A stretch of 64,000 nucleotides of DNA from Janthinobacterium sp. PC23-8 (GTDB taxonomy: Bacteria > Pseudomonadota > Gammaproteobacteria > Burkholderiales > Burkholderiaceae_D). The stretch lies in contig NZ_NJGY01000002.1 of NCBI RefSeq assembly GCF_002250505.1, positions 922,136 through 986,135 of the forward strand. Reading direction: 5' to 3'. The notes beneath the pieces were generated by a model. That model was not told the origin of the DNA, did no database searches, and was given only the letters and a program-made list of their open reading frames with translations. This document shows, piece after piece, positions 43,731-52,870 of this stretch. Numbering within the stretch: position 1 is the first letter of the stretch; each line of letters opens with the position of its first letter. The position numbers and the translations under genes were made by a program.

Positions 43731-44020
43731 GCTTGCTCCTTGAGGTAGATCTGCTTGCCTTCGGCCAGCGTCCAGCAGCCGGCGATCTCGTGGGTAAAGG
43801 TATGCCGCTTGACGGCGACGACTTTGCGGCAGGCCGCCGAGTGCAGCCATTGCTCCCAGTGCCAGCCCTTGCTGTTCTTGCGCATGAACACGTAGTCGCC
43901 CCACTCGGCGTCGCTGCTGGTGTCCGGCGCCGGCGGACGCACGATGTAGGCCTCGCCGGCGTAGCTGAACTCTTCTTCTTCGCGCACTTCTTTGCAGTGC
44001 GGGCAGTGAAACTTCAACAT
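43727..44020 (-). CDS. soxD: sarcosine oxidase, delta subunit
   Basis: A 97-residue zinc-binding subunit. The zinc ligands are visible as C6 and C9 (HCPHCKE), H60 and C64 (WLHSAACRK). It sits between alpha and gamma domains in the heterotetramer and helps assembly. ATG 44020 follows GAGGA, 14 nt after soxB; the stop overlaps the soxA start by 4 nt. Confidence 0.95.
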   Translation of the reverse strand: MLKFHCPHCKEVREEEEFSYAGEAYIVRPPAPDTSSDAEWGDYVFMRKNSKGWHWEQWLHSAACRKVVAVKRHTFTHEIAGCWTLAEGKQIYLKEQA

Positions 44021-44034
44021 GGTCAAATCCTCTG

Positions 44035-45291
44035 TCAGTGGGCGACGCCGGCGGCGCCATGTTCGTCGATCAGGTGGCCGCTGTGGAAGCGGTCCAGCGC
44101 GAACGCCGCGTTGAGCGGGTGCGGCTCGTCGTGCGCGATGGTGTGGGCAAATACGTTGCCCGAACCGGGGGTGGCCTTGAAGCCGCCGGTGCCCCAGCCG
44201 CAATTGAAATACAGGCCTTTGATGGGGGTCTTGCCGATGATCGGGCAGGCGTCCGGCGACACGTCGACAATCCCGCCCCACTGGCGGTTCATGCGCACGC
44301 GGGAGAACATCGGGAACAGTTCGATGATGGCGGCGGCCGTGTGTTCGATCACGTGCGGGCTGCCACGCTGCGCATAGCTGAGGTAGCTGTCGATGCCGGC
44401 GCCGATCACCAGTTCGCCCTTGTCGGACTGACTCAGGTAGCCGTGCACCGCGTTCGACATCACCACCGTATCGAGCACCGGCTTGAGCGACTCGGACACG
44501 AACGCCTGCAGCGGATGGCTCTCGAGCGGCAGGCGGATGCCGGCCATGCTTGCCAGGGTGCTGGAGTGGCCCGCCGCCACGCAGCCGACGCGCTCGGCGC
44601 GGATGACGCCGCGCGACGTCTCCAGCCCGCGGATGCGGCCGCCTTCGATGTGCATGCCGGTCACTTCGCACTGCTCGATGATGTCGACACCGAGGTTGCT
44701 GGCGGCGCGGGCAAAGCCCCACGCCACCGCATCGTGGCGCGCCACGCCGCCGCGCGGCTGGAAGCTCGCGCCCATGATCGGATAGCGCGCATTGCTGCTG
44801 GCATCGATCAGCGGGATGCGCTGTTTGACTTCGGCCGCCGTCAGCACCTGGGCGTCAATCTCGTTGAGCAGGTTGGCGTTGACCCGGCGCTCGATGTCGC
44901 GCATATCTTGCAAGGTATGGCCAAGGTTGAACACACCGCGCTGGCTGAACATGACGTTGAAGTTGATTTCCTGCGACAAACCTTCCCACAGCTTGAGCGA
45001 ATGCTCATACAGCATGGCCGCTTCATCCCACAGGTAATTCGAGCGCACGATGGTGGTGTTGCGCGCGGTGTTGCCACCGCCTAAATATCCCTTTTCCAAC
45101 ACGGCAATGTTCTTGATGCCGTGCTCCTTGGCCAGGTAATAAGCGGTGGCCAGGCCGTGGCCGCCGGCACCGACAATGATCACGTCGTATGACGCCTTCG
45201 GTTCCGGGCTGCGCCAGGCCTGGTCCCAGCCTTCCTGGCGCTTGAAGCCTTGCTGAAGCAGGCTCCATAATGAGTAGTTCTTCTGTGCCAT
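44035..45291 (-). CDS. soxB: sarcosine oxidase, beta subunit
   Basis: A 418-residue flavoprotein that oxidises sarcosine to glycine. The FAD-binding motif [20 protein letters not shown] starts near residue 36. The [13 protein letters not shown] region and [14 protein letters not shown] near the C-terminus are typical. It is the first gene of the 13-gene minus-strand operon and faces the second gbdR-like gene across a 285-nt regulatory gap. Confidence 0.95.
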   Translation of the reverse strand: MAQKNYSLWSLLQQGFKRQEGWDQAWRSPEPKASYDVIIVGAGGHGLATAYYLAKEHGIKNIAVLEKGYLGGGNTARNTTIVRSNYLWDEAAMLYEHSLKLWEGLSQEINFNVMFSQRGVFNLGHTLQDMRDIERRVNANLLNEIDAQVLTAAEVKQRIPLIDASSNARYPIMGASFQPRGGVARHDAVAWGFARAASNLGVDIIEQCEVTGMHIEGGRIRGLETSRGVIRAERVGCVAAGHSSTLASMAGIRLPLESHPLQAFVSESLKPVLDTVVMSNAVHGYLSQSDKGELVIGAGIDSYLSYAQRGSPHVIEHTAAAIIELFPMFSRVRMNRQWGGIVDVSPDACPIIGKTPIKGLYFNCGWGTGGFKATPGSGNVFAHTIAHDEPHPLNAAFALDRFHSGHLIDEHGAAGVAH

Positions 45292-45576
45292 ATCGCGCTT
45301 TCCACATTGAGGATCGTGGGGTCCATTATTGGGATCGTTGCGAATTGCAAATTGATCGAATCAGACGGCTGCTTGTCTGATTCCGACATCCTGTGCTTTG
45401 CGCGTGCCGTTGGCGCCGTTATGCAACAAGGCTTGATTGGGACGGACAGGGATTATCCTGATTCCGACATGCGTGGGTCGCATCCATTGTTTGTCCATTG
45501 TTTGATGCAGGCTCGGGGGTGTATATTTTGAACACAATAAGGCGCGCCAATTCGAGTGTGCCAAGGAGACAGCCAA
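45292..45576. promoter_or_regulatory. divergent soxB / gbdR-like 2 regulatory region
   Basis: A 285-nt gap. A perfect 9-bp inverted repeat pairs GAATCAGAC (45358-45366) with GTCTGATTC (45375-45383). It overlaps GATTCCGACA (45379-45388), whose reverse complement TGTCGGAATC fits the island half-site. A second GATTCCGACA lies at 45460-45469, exactly 81 bp away, about eight helical turns. The first copy is embedded in a 20-bp block shared with the proV promoter region but for one base. These are the strongest candidate operators for the sarcosine operon. Confidence 0.6.
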
Positions 45577-46602
45577 ATGAACGCCATCCACTGGAAAAAA
45601 CCCCGGCTCACGGTCGGATTCGTACTCTCGCCCAGCTTCACCATGTTGGCGTTTGCCGCCTTCATCGATACACTGCGACTGGCCGCCGACGACGGCGACC
45701 GCAGCCGCCCCATCCATTGCGCGTGGGACGTGCTGAGCCACGATATGCGCCAGGTGAAAGCCAGTTGCGGCATCGAAGTCACGCCGACTGCCGGCCTGGA
45801 CGACCCTGCACGCTATGACTACATCGTCGTGGTCGGTGGCCTGCTCGGCGCGCTCAAGCTGGCGCCGGCCGTCAACGACTACCTGAAGCGGGCCGCCACC
45901 GTGAGGCCGCTGGTGGGCATCTGCACCGGCAGTTTCGCCATCGCCCGGTTGGGCCTGATGCAGGGACGGCGCAGTTGCGTCAGCTGGTATGTGCACGGCG
46001 ACTTCAGCAATGAATTTCCTGGCCTGGAAGTGAGCTCGGACGAGCTGTTCATCGACGATGGCGACCGCCTCACCTGCGCCGGCGGCACCAGCGTGGTGCA
46101 CCTGGCCGCTTACCTGGTGGAGCGCCACTGCGACAAGGCGCGCGCGGCCAAGGCCACCCGCATCATGATCGAGCACGCGCCGCTGCCGGCCAAGACGCCG
46201 CAGCCGCAGCCGCTGTGCACCCGCACCACCGACGATATCCGGGTGCGCAAGGCCATGCTGTTGATCGAGCGCCACCTGGCCGACCCGTTGCCGGCCGAAT
46301 TCATCGCGCAGCACGTGAATGTCAGCGTGCGCCATCTGGAACGCCTGTTCCAGGCTGAACTGGGGATGAGTCCGCTGGCCTTCGCGTTTGAATTACGGCT
46401 GAACAACGCGCTGCAATTGCTGATCTCGACCAACAACTCCATCATCGATGTTGCGCTGCAATGCGGCTTCCTGAGCAATTCACACTTTTCCCGCTGTTTC
46501 CGGGTGCAATACGGCAAGACCCCGTCGCAAGTGCGCGAAGAAGCCGGCGGCAGGATTGTCGCCGCAATCACTTCGGCTGCAGTGGCGCCGATGCTGTGGT
46601 AG
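45577..46602 (+). CDS. second GbdR/SouR-type (GlxA/AraC) transcriptional activator
   Basis: A 341-residue paralogue of the regulator at 20387 with the same layout: a DJ-1/PfpI-like ligand domain (YDYIVVVGGLLGA, GICTGSFAIARLGLMQG) and an AraC-type DNA-binding domain (VNVSVRHLERLFQAELG, CGFLSNSHFSRCFRVQYG). The recognition helices of the two proteins are nearly identical, so they may share DNA sites and differ in ligand. Placement beside soxBDAG suggests sarcosine sensing, by analogy with SouR of Pseudomonas. ATG 45577 follows AAGGAGAC. Confidence 0.88.
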   Translation: MNAIHWKKPRLTVGFVLSPSFTMLAFAAFIDTLRLAADDGDRSRPIHCAWDVLSHDMRQVKASCGIEVTPTAGLDDPARYDYIVVVGGLLGALKLAPAVNDYLKRAATVRPLVGICTGSFAIARLGLMQGRRSCVSWYVHGDFSNEFPGLEVSSDELFIDDGDRLTCAGGTSVVHLAAYLVERHCDKARAAKATRIMIEHAPLPAKTPQPQPLCTRTTDDIRVRKAMLLIERHLADPLPAEFIAQHVNVSVRHLERLFQAELGMSPLAFAFELRLNNALQLLISTNNSIIDVALQCGFLSNSHFSRCFRVQYGKTPSQVREEAGGRIVAAITSAAVAPMLW

Positions 46603-46621
46603 CGGGTGCCTGGCGACCGGC

Positions 46622-47680
46622 TTAGTGAAACGCTTCCGCCAGGGTGGCGATGCGGCCCGCTTCGGCGCCATCGTAGCCCGGATACTCCAGCAGGCTGGTG
46701 CGGAACTCCGGCCCTTGCAGATACGCCAGGGTGGCGGCAAAGCGCGGGTCGGCCAGGGTAGATTCGTTACATACCAGGAAATACCGTTCGGTCAACACCG
46801 GCACGAAATCCAGGTCGAACTGGCGCGCCGCGGCTTCCACGCCAAGTCCTGCGTCGGCCTTGCCCGATGCGATGTAGGCCGCGATGGCCGCATGGGTCAA
46901 TTCCACGGTTTCCATGCCGTCGATGTCGGCGCCCGGCAAACCGGCCCGCTCCAGCAGCAATTCCAGGATCATGCGGGTACCCGAACCTTGCTGCCGGTTG
47001 ACGAAACGCACGCCCGGACGGGCCAGGTCGCCGATGGTCCATACCTGGCTTGGATTGCCTTTCCTCACCATCAGGCCGAGGTGCCGGGCCGTCACGGTGA
47101 TCACGCGGTAACCGTCTTTCAACAGCGCCTGCATCCGCGCCACCACCACCGGCTGCAATTGACCGACAGGTATCGGAAAGCCAGCCACGTCGCAGCTGCC
47201 CCGGGCCAGCGCGTGCAGCGCTTCGACGCTGCCCCGGTAGCCGAGTTCGACCGGCGCCTGCACCCGCTGCAAGTGCGCATTGAGCGTGGCGATCGCATAG
47301 CCATGGCTGGCGAAGATGCGCAGGTAGCTCTGGCCGCGCGCCAGCGTCAGCTGGACCTGGGCATCGATTTCCGCCGCCATGGAGTCGAGCAGCGGCTCGA
47401 AACGCGCGTGCACCAGCTTCAGGGCCCACACCAGGCGCTGGCCCAGTTCCGTCAGCGACGAACCGCGGCCGCGCTGCATGTCCAGCACCTGGCCGCCGAC
47501 CCGCCTTTCCAGCGCGCCCACCATGTCCCAGCCGCTGCGATAAGACATGCCGAGGCGCTCGCATGCCATGCGCAAGTTGCCGTGCCGCTCGACCTCCGCC
47601 AGCAGGCGCAGGTGGCGGTCAATAGCATCGTCGCCGTCCGGGCCGGCGATGGAAAAGCTGGGCTGCAGGCAGATGCGCAT
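46622..47680 (-). CDS. ModE-like winged-helix regulator with substrate-binding domain (FdsR candidate)
   Basis: A 352-residue regulator. The N-terminal winged helix of ModE/LysR type is HLRLLAEVERHGNLRMACERLGMSYRSGWDMVGALE. The C-terminal part is a periplasmic-binding-protein-like domain (GYRGSVEALHALARGSCDVAGFPIPVG, RFVNRQQGSGTRMILELLL), as in molybdate or ligand-sensing proteins. It is divergent from fdsGBAD, and a regulator FdsR is known beside the fds operon in Cupriavidus. It may sense molybdate, formate or a related ligand to control formate dehydrogenase. Confidence 0.8.
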   Translation of the reverse strand: MRICLQPSFSIAGPDGDDAIDRHLRLLAEVERHGNLRMACERLGMSYRSGWDMVGALERRVGGQVLDMQRGRGSSLTELGQRLVWALKLVHARFEPLLDSMAAEIDAQVQLTLARGQSYLRIFASHGYAIATLNAHLQRVQAPVELGYRGSVEALHALARGSCDVAGFPIPVGQLQPVVVARMQALLKDGYRVITVTARHLGLMVRKGNPSQVWTIGDLARPGVRFVNRQQGSGTRMILELLLERAGLPGADIDGMETVELTHAAIAAYIASGKADAGLGVEAAARQFDLDFVPVLTERYFLVCNESTLADPRFAATLAYLQGPEFRTSLLEYPGYDGAEAGRIATLAEAFH

Positions 47681-47705
47681 GGCAAGAGGCTCTCTTCGCG
47701 AGAAT

Positions 47706-47719
47706 TAATATGCATATTA
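47706..47719. promoter_or_regulatory. 14-bp palindrome TAATATGCATATTA
   Basis: A perfect 14-bp palindrome 26 nt upstream of the regulator start, in an AT-rich tract that contrasts with the GC-rich surroundings. The AT-rich symmetric form resembles ModE-type operators in general character. It could serve autoregulation and control of the divergent fds operon. Confidence 0.45.
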
Positions 47720-47813
47720 TTACATATATAAATTGATGAGGAGTGCATACACTTCGCACATTTTCCAACATATTGCGCTAATAAGCGTTCTACAGCTACC
47801 ATCGTACTTGCAA

Positions 47814-47846
47814 ATGCAGGAGCGCGTAATAGGCAAATTCCTGCAT
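47814..47846. promoter_or_regulatory. inverted repeat ATGCAGGA-N17-TCCTGCAT upstream of fdsG
   Basis: A perfect 8-bp inverted repeat with a 17-nt spacer, ending 26 nt before fdsG. It may be an operator or a hairpin in the fds 5' UTR. A spacer of 17 nt places the two halves about two and a half turns apart, centre to centre. Confidence 0.35.
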
Positions 47847-47872
47847 CTTTATCCCAGCCGGCCAGGAACCAC

Positions 47873-48349
47873 ATGCAAACTTCACTTACCGCCACCGAGG
47901 CTGTCCAGGCAGCCCTCCAGGCCCACCGGGACATGCCCGGCGCCCTGCTGCCCATCCTGCACGGCGTCCAGGACCGGCTCGGCCACGTGCCGGCCGATGC
48001 CGTACCGGCAATTGCCGACGCCCTGAACCTGTCGCGCGCCGAAGTGCACGGGGTGCTGACGTATTACCACCACTTCCGCCAGCAGCCGGCCGCGCGCCGC
48101 GTGGTGGAACTGTGCCGCGCCGAAGCCTGCCAGGCGCGCGGCGCCGAAGCGCTGGCCGGCCACGTCCAGCGCGCGCTGGGCTGCGGCTTCCACGAAACCA
48201 GCGCGGATGGCCAGGTCACACTGGAACCCGTGTATTGCCTGGGGCACTGCGCGGTGGGTCCGAACATCGCCATCGACGGGCGGCCATATGCGCGCGTCCA
48301 TGCAGCGCGTTTCGACGCGCTGCTGCAATCGTGTGGAGGCGAGCAATGA
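47873..48349 (+). CDS. fdsG: NAD-dependent formate dehydrogenase, gamma subunit (NuoE-like)
   Basis: A 158-residue thioredoxin-fold [2Fe-2S] protein. Ligand cysteines are in LCRAEACQARG (C-x4-C) and YCLGHCAVGP (C-x3-C). It belongs to the diaphorase part of the soluble NAD+-reducing formate dehydrogenase. Its TGA overlaps the fdsB ATG (ATGA). It is the first gene of fdsGBAD. Confidence 0.93.
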   Translation: MQTSLTATEAVQAALQAHRDMPGALLPILHGVQDRLGHVPADAVPAIADALNLSRAEVHGVLTYYHHFRQQPAARRVVELCRAEACQARGAEALAGHVQRALGCGFHETSADGQVTLEPVYCLGHCAVGPNIAIDGRPYARVHAARFDALLQSCGGEQ

Positions 48350-49911
48350 GCTGTACTGTGTATGTTCCGCGCGATTCCACCGCCCTCGCGCTGGGCGCCG
48401 GCGAAGTCGCCGATACGATCAGGGCGGAAGCGCAGCGCCGAGGCATCGACGTGCGCATCGTGCGCAATGGTTCGCGCGGCATGTTCTGGCTGGAACCGCT
48501 GGTGGAAGTGGCGACGCCGCGCGGCCGCGTCGCTTACGGGCCGGTGGCGCCGGAAGACGTGACCGGCCTGTTCGACGCCGGCCTGGCACAGGGCGGCGAG
48601 CACCCGCTCGCGCTGGGACTGACCGACGAACTGGACTTCCTGAAGCGGCAGGAACGCATCACGTTCGCGCGCGTCGGCATCACCGATCCGGTGTCGCTGG
48701 ACGATTACCTGGCGCACGGCGGCTACGCCGGCCTGCGCCGCGCGCTGGCGCTGCAACCGGTCGCCATCGTGCAGGAAGTGCTGGACTCGGGCCTGCGCGG
48801 ACGCGGCGGCGCGGCCTTCCCGACCGGCGTGAAATGGAACACCGTGCTGGGCGCGCAGGCGCAGCAAAAGTACATCGTCTGCAATGCCGACGAGGGCGAC
48901 TCGGGCACGTTCTCGGACCGCATGGTGATGGAAGACGACCCCTACATGCTGATCGAGGGCATGACGATCGCCGGCCTGGCAGTGGGCGCCACGCAGGGCT
49001 ATATCTATGTGCGCTCCGAATACCCGCATGCGATCGCGGCGCTCGAGGAGGCCATCGCACTGGCCCTGGCGGCGGGCTATGTCGGCGCCAGCGTGCTCGG
49101 CAGCGGCCAAGCCTTCCACCTGGAAGTGCGCAAGGGCGCCGGTTCTTACGTGTGTGGCGAGGAAACCGCGCTGCTGGAAAGCCTGGAAGGCAAGCGCGGC
49201 ATCGTGCGCGCCAAGCCGCCGCTGCCGGCCCTGTCCGGGCTGTTCGGCCGGCCGACCGTCATCAACAACGTCATCTCGCTGGCGGCGGTGCCGCTCATCC
49301 TCGACAAGGGCGCCGCGTTTTACCGCGACCTCGGCCAGGGGCGCTCGCGCGGCACGCTGCCGTTCCAGCTGGCCGGCAACATCAAATACGGCGGCCTGGT
49401 GGAAAAAGCCTTTGGCGTGACCCTGCGCGAACTGCTGTACGGCTTTGGCGGCGGCAGTGCCAGCGGCCGGCCGCTGCGCGCCATCCAGGTGGGCGGCCCG
49501 CTCGGCGCCTACCTGCCTGAATCGCACTTCGACGTCCCGCTAGACTATGAAGCTTACGCCGCCATCGGCGCTGCCGTGGGCCACGGCGGCATCGTCGCCT
49601 TCGACGACAGCGTGGACATGGCGCGGCAGGCGCGCTACGCGATGGCATTTTGCGCCGCCGAATCGTGCGGCAAGTGCACGCCCTGCCGCATCGGCTCGAC
49701 GCGCGGCGTTGAAGTCATGGACAAGATCATCGCAGGACGGCAACGCCCCCAGCAAATCCACCTGCTGCGCGATCTGTGCGACCTGATGAGCGCCGGCTCC
49801 TTGTGCGCGATGGGCGGCATGACGCCCTATCCCGTCCTGTCGGCATTGACACACTTTCCGGAAGATTTCGGCGCCAGCGCCGGCGATGAGTCCGGCATGC
49901 AAGCGGCCTGA
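48346..49911 (+). CDS. fdsB: NAD-dependent formate dehydrogenase, beta subunit (NuoF-like)
   Basis: A 521-residue flavoprotein that carries FMN and a [4Fe-4S] cluster and reduces NAD+. An N-terminal thioredoxin-like segment precedes the FMN/NADH motif SGLRGRGGAAFPTGVKW, the YIVCNADEGDSGTF segment and the cluster motif ESCGKCTPCRIGSTRG. ATG 48346 overlaps the fdsG stop. The protein shuttles electrons from FdsA through FdsG/B to NAD+. Confidence 0.94.
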   Translation: MSCTVYVPRDSTALALGAGEVADTIRAEAQRRGIDVRIVRNGSRGMFWLEPLVEVATPRGRVAYGPVAPEDVTGLFDAGLAQGGEHPLALGLTDELDFLKRQERITFARVGITDPVSLDDYLAHGGYAGLRRALALQPVAIVQEVLDSGLRGRGGAAFPTGVKWNTVLGAQAQQKYIVCNADEGDSGTFSDRMVMEDDPYMLIEGMTIAGLAVGATQGYIYVRSEYPHAIAALEEAIALALAAGYVGASVLGSGQAFHLEVRKGAGSYVCGEETALLESLEGKRGIVRAKPPLPALSGLFGRPTVINNVISLAAVPLILDKGAAFYRDLGQGRSRGTLPFQLAGNIKYGGLVEKAFGVTLRELLYGFGGGSASGRPLRAIQVGGPLGAYLPESHFDVPLDYEAYAAIGAAVGHGGIVAFDDSVDMARQARYAMAFCAAESCGKCTPCRIGSTRGVEVMDKIIAGRQRPQQIHLLRDLCDLMSAGSLCAMGGMTPYPVLSALTHFPEDFGASAGDESGMQAA

Positions 49912-49936
49912 ATTGAGCCCCGCAACAAGGAAAACC

Positions 49937-52825
49937 ATGAATACCATTGAGTTCAAGCGGCCCGATATGGGTACGCCGCCGAAGGAGTCCGACGTCCTTG
50001 TGACACTGCAAATCGATGGCGCGGAAGTCACCGTCCCGGCAGGAACGTCCGTCATGCGCGCGGCCGCCATCGCCGGCACCAACATACCGAAACTGTGCGC
50101 CACCGAGAGTCTGGAAGCGTTCGGCTCCTGCCGGGTATGCCTGGTCGAAATCGAAGGTCGGCGCGGCTATCCGGCCTCCTGCACCACGCCTTGCGAGCCT
50201 GGCATGAAAGTGCGTACCCAGACGCCGAAGTTACAGCATCTGCGCAAGGGCATGCTGGAGCTGTACATCTCGGACCACCCGCTGGACTGCCTCACTTGTG
50301 CCGCCAACGGCGACTGCGAGCTGCAGGACATGGCCGGCGTCACCGGCTTGCGCGAGGTGCGCTATGGTTACGAAGGCAACAACCATCTGCGCATGGAGAA
50401 AGATGAATCGAATCCCTATTTCAGCTATGACCCATCGAAATGTATCGTGTGCAGCCGGTGCGTGCGCGCCTGCGAGGAAACCCAGGGGACGTTTGCCTTG
50501 ACCATCGATGGGCGCGGCTTCAATGCGCGCGTCGCAGCCGGCCAAGATGAAAGTTTCCTCTCGTCGGACTGCGTGTCGTGCGGCGCCTGTGTCAGCGCCT
50601 GCCCCACAGCGACCCTGACCGAGAAAAGCATCATCATGCTGGGACAGGGCGAGCACAGCAAAGTAACCACCTGCGCCTATTGCGGCGTAGGCTGCTCGTT
50701 CCGGGCTGAGATGAAAGGCAATGAAGTGGTACGCATGGTCCCCAACCCGGACGGCAAGGCCAACCACGGCCATGCTTGCGTCAAGGGCCGTTTCGCGTGG
50801 GGCTACGCAAGCCACAAGGACCGCATGCTCAAACCGATGATACGCCAGCGCATCACCGACCCGTGGCGCGAAGTGTCCTGGCAGGAAGCGGTCGACTACA
50901 CCGCGTCCGAGTTCCGCCGCATCCAGGCCAAGCATGGGCGCGCGTCGATCGGCGGCATCACATCGTCGCGCTGCACCAACGAAGAGACGTATCTGGTGCA
51001 AAAGCTGGTCAGGGCGGCGTTTGGCAATAACAATGTCGACACCTGCGCACGGGTATGCCATTCCCCTACCGGATACGGCCTGAAGCAAACCCTGGGCGAG
51101 TCGGCCGGCACACAGACCTTCGATTCCGTCATGAAAACCGATGTGGTGATGATCATCGGCGCCAACCCTGCTTCCGCTCATCCGGTATTTGCGTCCCAGA
51201 TGAAGCGCCGTTTGCGCCAGGGCGCCAAACTGATCGTCATCGATCCGCGCACCACGGAAATGGTCAAGTCACCCCATATCCAGGCTGACTATCACTTGAA
51301 ATTGCGACCGGGCACCAATGTCGCCATCGTCAATGCGCTGGCCCATGTGATCGTCACGGAGAATTTGTGCCAGGACGAGTACGTGGCCGAGCGCTGCGAC
51401 CAGGCATCCTTCGCCGAATGGAAAGAATTCGTTTCACTCCCGGAAAACGCGCCGGAAAACGTCGAGGCAGCCACCGGCGTGCCGGCGCAACAGATCCGTG
51501 GCGCCGCGCGCCTGTATGCGACTGGCGGCAATGCGGCAATCTACTACGGCCTCGGGGTCACTGAACACGCTCAGGGTTCGACCATGGTGATCGGCATCGC
51601 CAACCTGGCGATGGCAACCGGGAACGTCGGGCGCGATGGCGTCGGCGTCAACCCCTTGCGGGGGCAGAACAATGTGCAGGGTTCGTGCGACATGGGCTCG
51701 TTCCCGCACGAATTGCCAGGCTACCGCCATGTATCGGACAGCACGGTGCGCGCCGAGTTCGAAGCGGCGTGGAACTGTACGCTCGATCCCGAACCTGGCC
51801 TGCGCATTCCCAACATGTTCGACGCGGCGCTCGACGGCAGCTTCATGGGCCTGTACTGCGAAGGCGAGGACATCGTCCAGTCCGACCCCAACACCCAGCA
51901 CGTCACCGCCGCCTTGTCGGCAATGGAGTGCATTGTGGTGCAGGATCTGTTCTTGAACGAAACGGCAAAATACGCCCACGTATTCCTGCCCGGTTCATCA
52001 TTCCTCGAAAAAGACGGCACCTTTACCAACGCCGAGCGGCGCATCTCGCGCGTGCGCAAGGTCATGCCACCGAAAGCCGGCAAGTCGGATTGGGAAGTCA
52101 CCATGATGCTGGCCAATGCACTCGGCTACCCGATGCACTATCGCCATCCGCGCGAGATAATGGAAGAGATTGCCAGCCTGACGCCCACTTTCCGCGGCGT
52201 CAGCTACCGCCGCATTGATGAACTGGGCGGCAGCATCCAATGGCCGTGCAACGAGGACGCACCGGACGGTACGCCGATCATGCATATCGGCGCCTTTGTA
52301 CGCGGCAAGGGCCGTTTCATCCCGACGAAGTTCTTTGGCAGCAGCGAAAAAGTCACCCTGCGCTACCCGCTGATCCTGACCACCGGACGCATCCTGTCGC
52401 AATACAACGTCGGTGCGCAGACCCGGCGTACCGCCAACAATGCCTGGCACAGCGAAGACCGGCTGGAGATACATCCGCACGATGCGCAGGAGCGCGGCAT
52501 TGCACAGGACGACTGGGTCGGCATCGCCTCTCGTGCCGGACAAACAGTGCTGCGCGCCACCATCACGGAGCGCATCCAACCCGGGGTGGTCTATACGACC
52601 TTCCACTTCCCGGAGTCCGGCGCCAATGTCATCACGACCGACGCGTCCGACTGGGCAACGAACTGCCCGGAATACAAGGTCACCGCAGTGCAGGTCATGC
52701 CCGTTGCCCAACCGTCCACATGGCAACAGGAATACGCACGCTTCAACGCGGCGCAGGTTGACTTGGCACATGGTCAGCGCATTGCGCCGCTGGCGGACAG
52801 CGCAACCAGTCCGAAACAGGGCTAA
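49937..52825 (+). CDS. fdsA: NAD-dependent formate dehydrogenase, catalytic alpha subunit
   Basis: A 962-residue molybdenum enzyme that oxidises formate to CO2. An N-terminal [2Fe-2S] domain (SCRVCLVEIEG) is followed by the His-Cys cluster motif (HPLDCLTCAANGDCELQ) and two [4Fe-4S] motifs (CIVCSRCVRACEE, CVSCGACVSACP). The bis-MGD domain has its own CAYCGVGC cluster. The Mo-ligating residue is Cys374 in CARVCHSPT, so no selenocysteine is needed. ATG 49937 follows AAGGAAAA, 25 nt after fdsB. Confidence 0.95.
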   Translation: MNTIEFKRPDMGTPPKESDVLVTLQIDGAEVTVPAGTSVMRAAAIAGTNIPKLCATESLEAFGSCRVCLVEIEGRRGYPASCTTPCEPGMKVRTQTPKLQHLRKGMLELYISDHPLDCLTCAANGDCELQDMAGVTGLREVRYGYEGNNHLRMEKDESNPYFSYDPSKCIVCSRCVRACEETQGTFALTIDGRGFNARVAAGQDESFLSSDCVSCGACVSACPTATLTEKSIIMLGQGEHSKVTTCAYCGVGCSFRAEMKGNEVVRMVPNPDGKANHGHACVKGRFAWGYASHKDRMLKPMIRQRITDPWREVSWQEAVDYTASEFRRIQAKHGRASIGGITSSRCTNEETYLVQKLVRAAFGNNNVDTCARVCHSPTGYGLKQTLGESAGTQTFDSVMKTDVVMIIGANPASAHPVFASQMKRRLRQGAKLIVIDPRTTEMVKSPHIQADYHLKLRPGTNVAIVNALAHVIVTENLCQDEYVAERCDQASFAEWKEFVSLPENAPENVEAATGVPAQQIRGAARLYATGGNAAIYYGLGVTEHAQGSTMVIGIANLAMATGNVGRDGVGVNPLRGQNNVQGSCDMGSFPHELPGYRHVSDSTVRAEFEAAWNCTLDPEPGLRIPNMFDAALDGSFMGLYCEGEDIVQSDPNTQHVTAALSAMECIVVQDLFLNETAKYAHVFLPGSSFLEKDGTFTNAERRISRVRKVMPPKAGKSDWEVTMMLANALGYPMHYRHPREIMEEIASLTPTFRGVSYRRIDELGGSIQWPCNEDAPDGTPIMHIGAFVRGKGRFIPTKFFGSSEKVTLRYPLILTTGRILSQYNVGAQTRRTANNAWHSEDRLEIHPHDAQERGIAQDDWVGIASRAGQTVLRATITERIQPGVVYTTFHFPESGANVITTDASDWATNCPEYKVTAVQVMPVAQPSTWQQEYARFNAAQVDLAHGQRIAPLADSATSPKQG

Positions 52826-52870
52826 GAACCCACCCCGTGCGAACCAACAATGCATCGACAAGGAAACAGC

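Noticed and set aside
40695..43748. A 1017-codon open frame antisense to soxA
   Set aside because: No recognisable domain, shadow-type composition, and soxA is certain on the other strand.
43731..44060. N-terminal extension of soxA reaching into soxD
   Set aside because: The extension translates soxD DNA out of frame. The GTG at 43730 overlapping the soxD stop gives the expected SoxA N-terminus.
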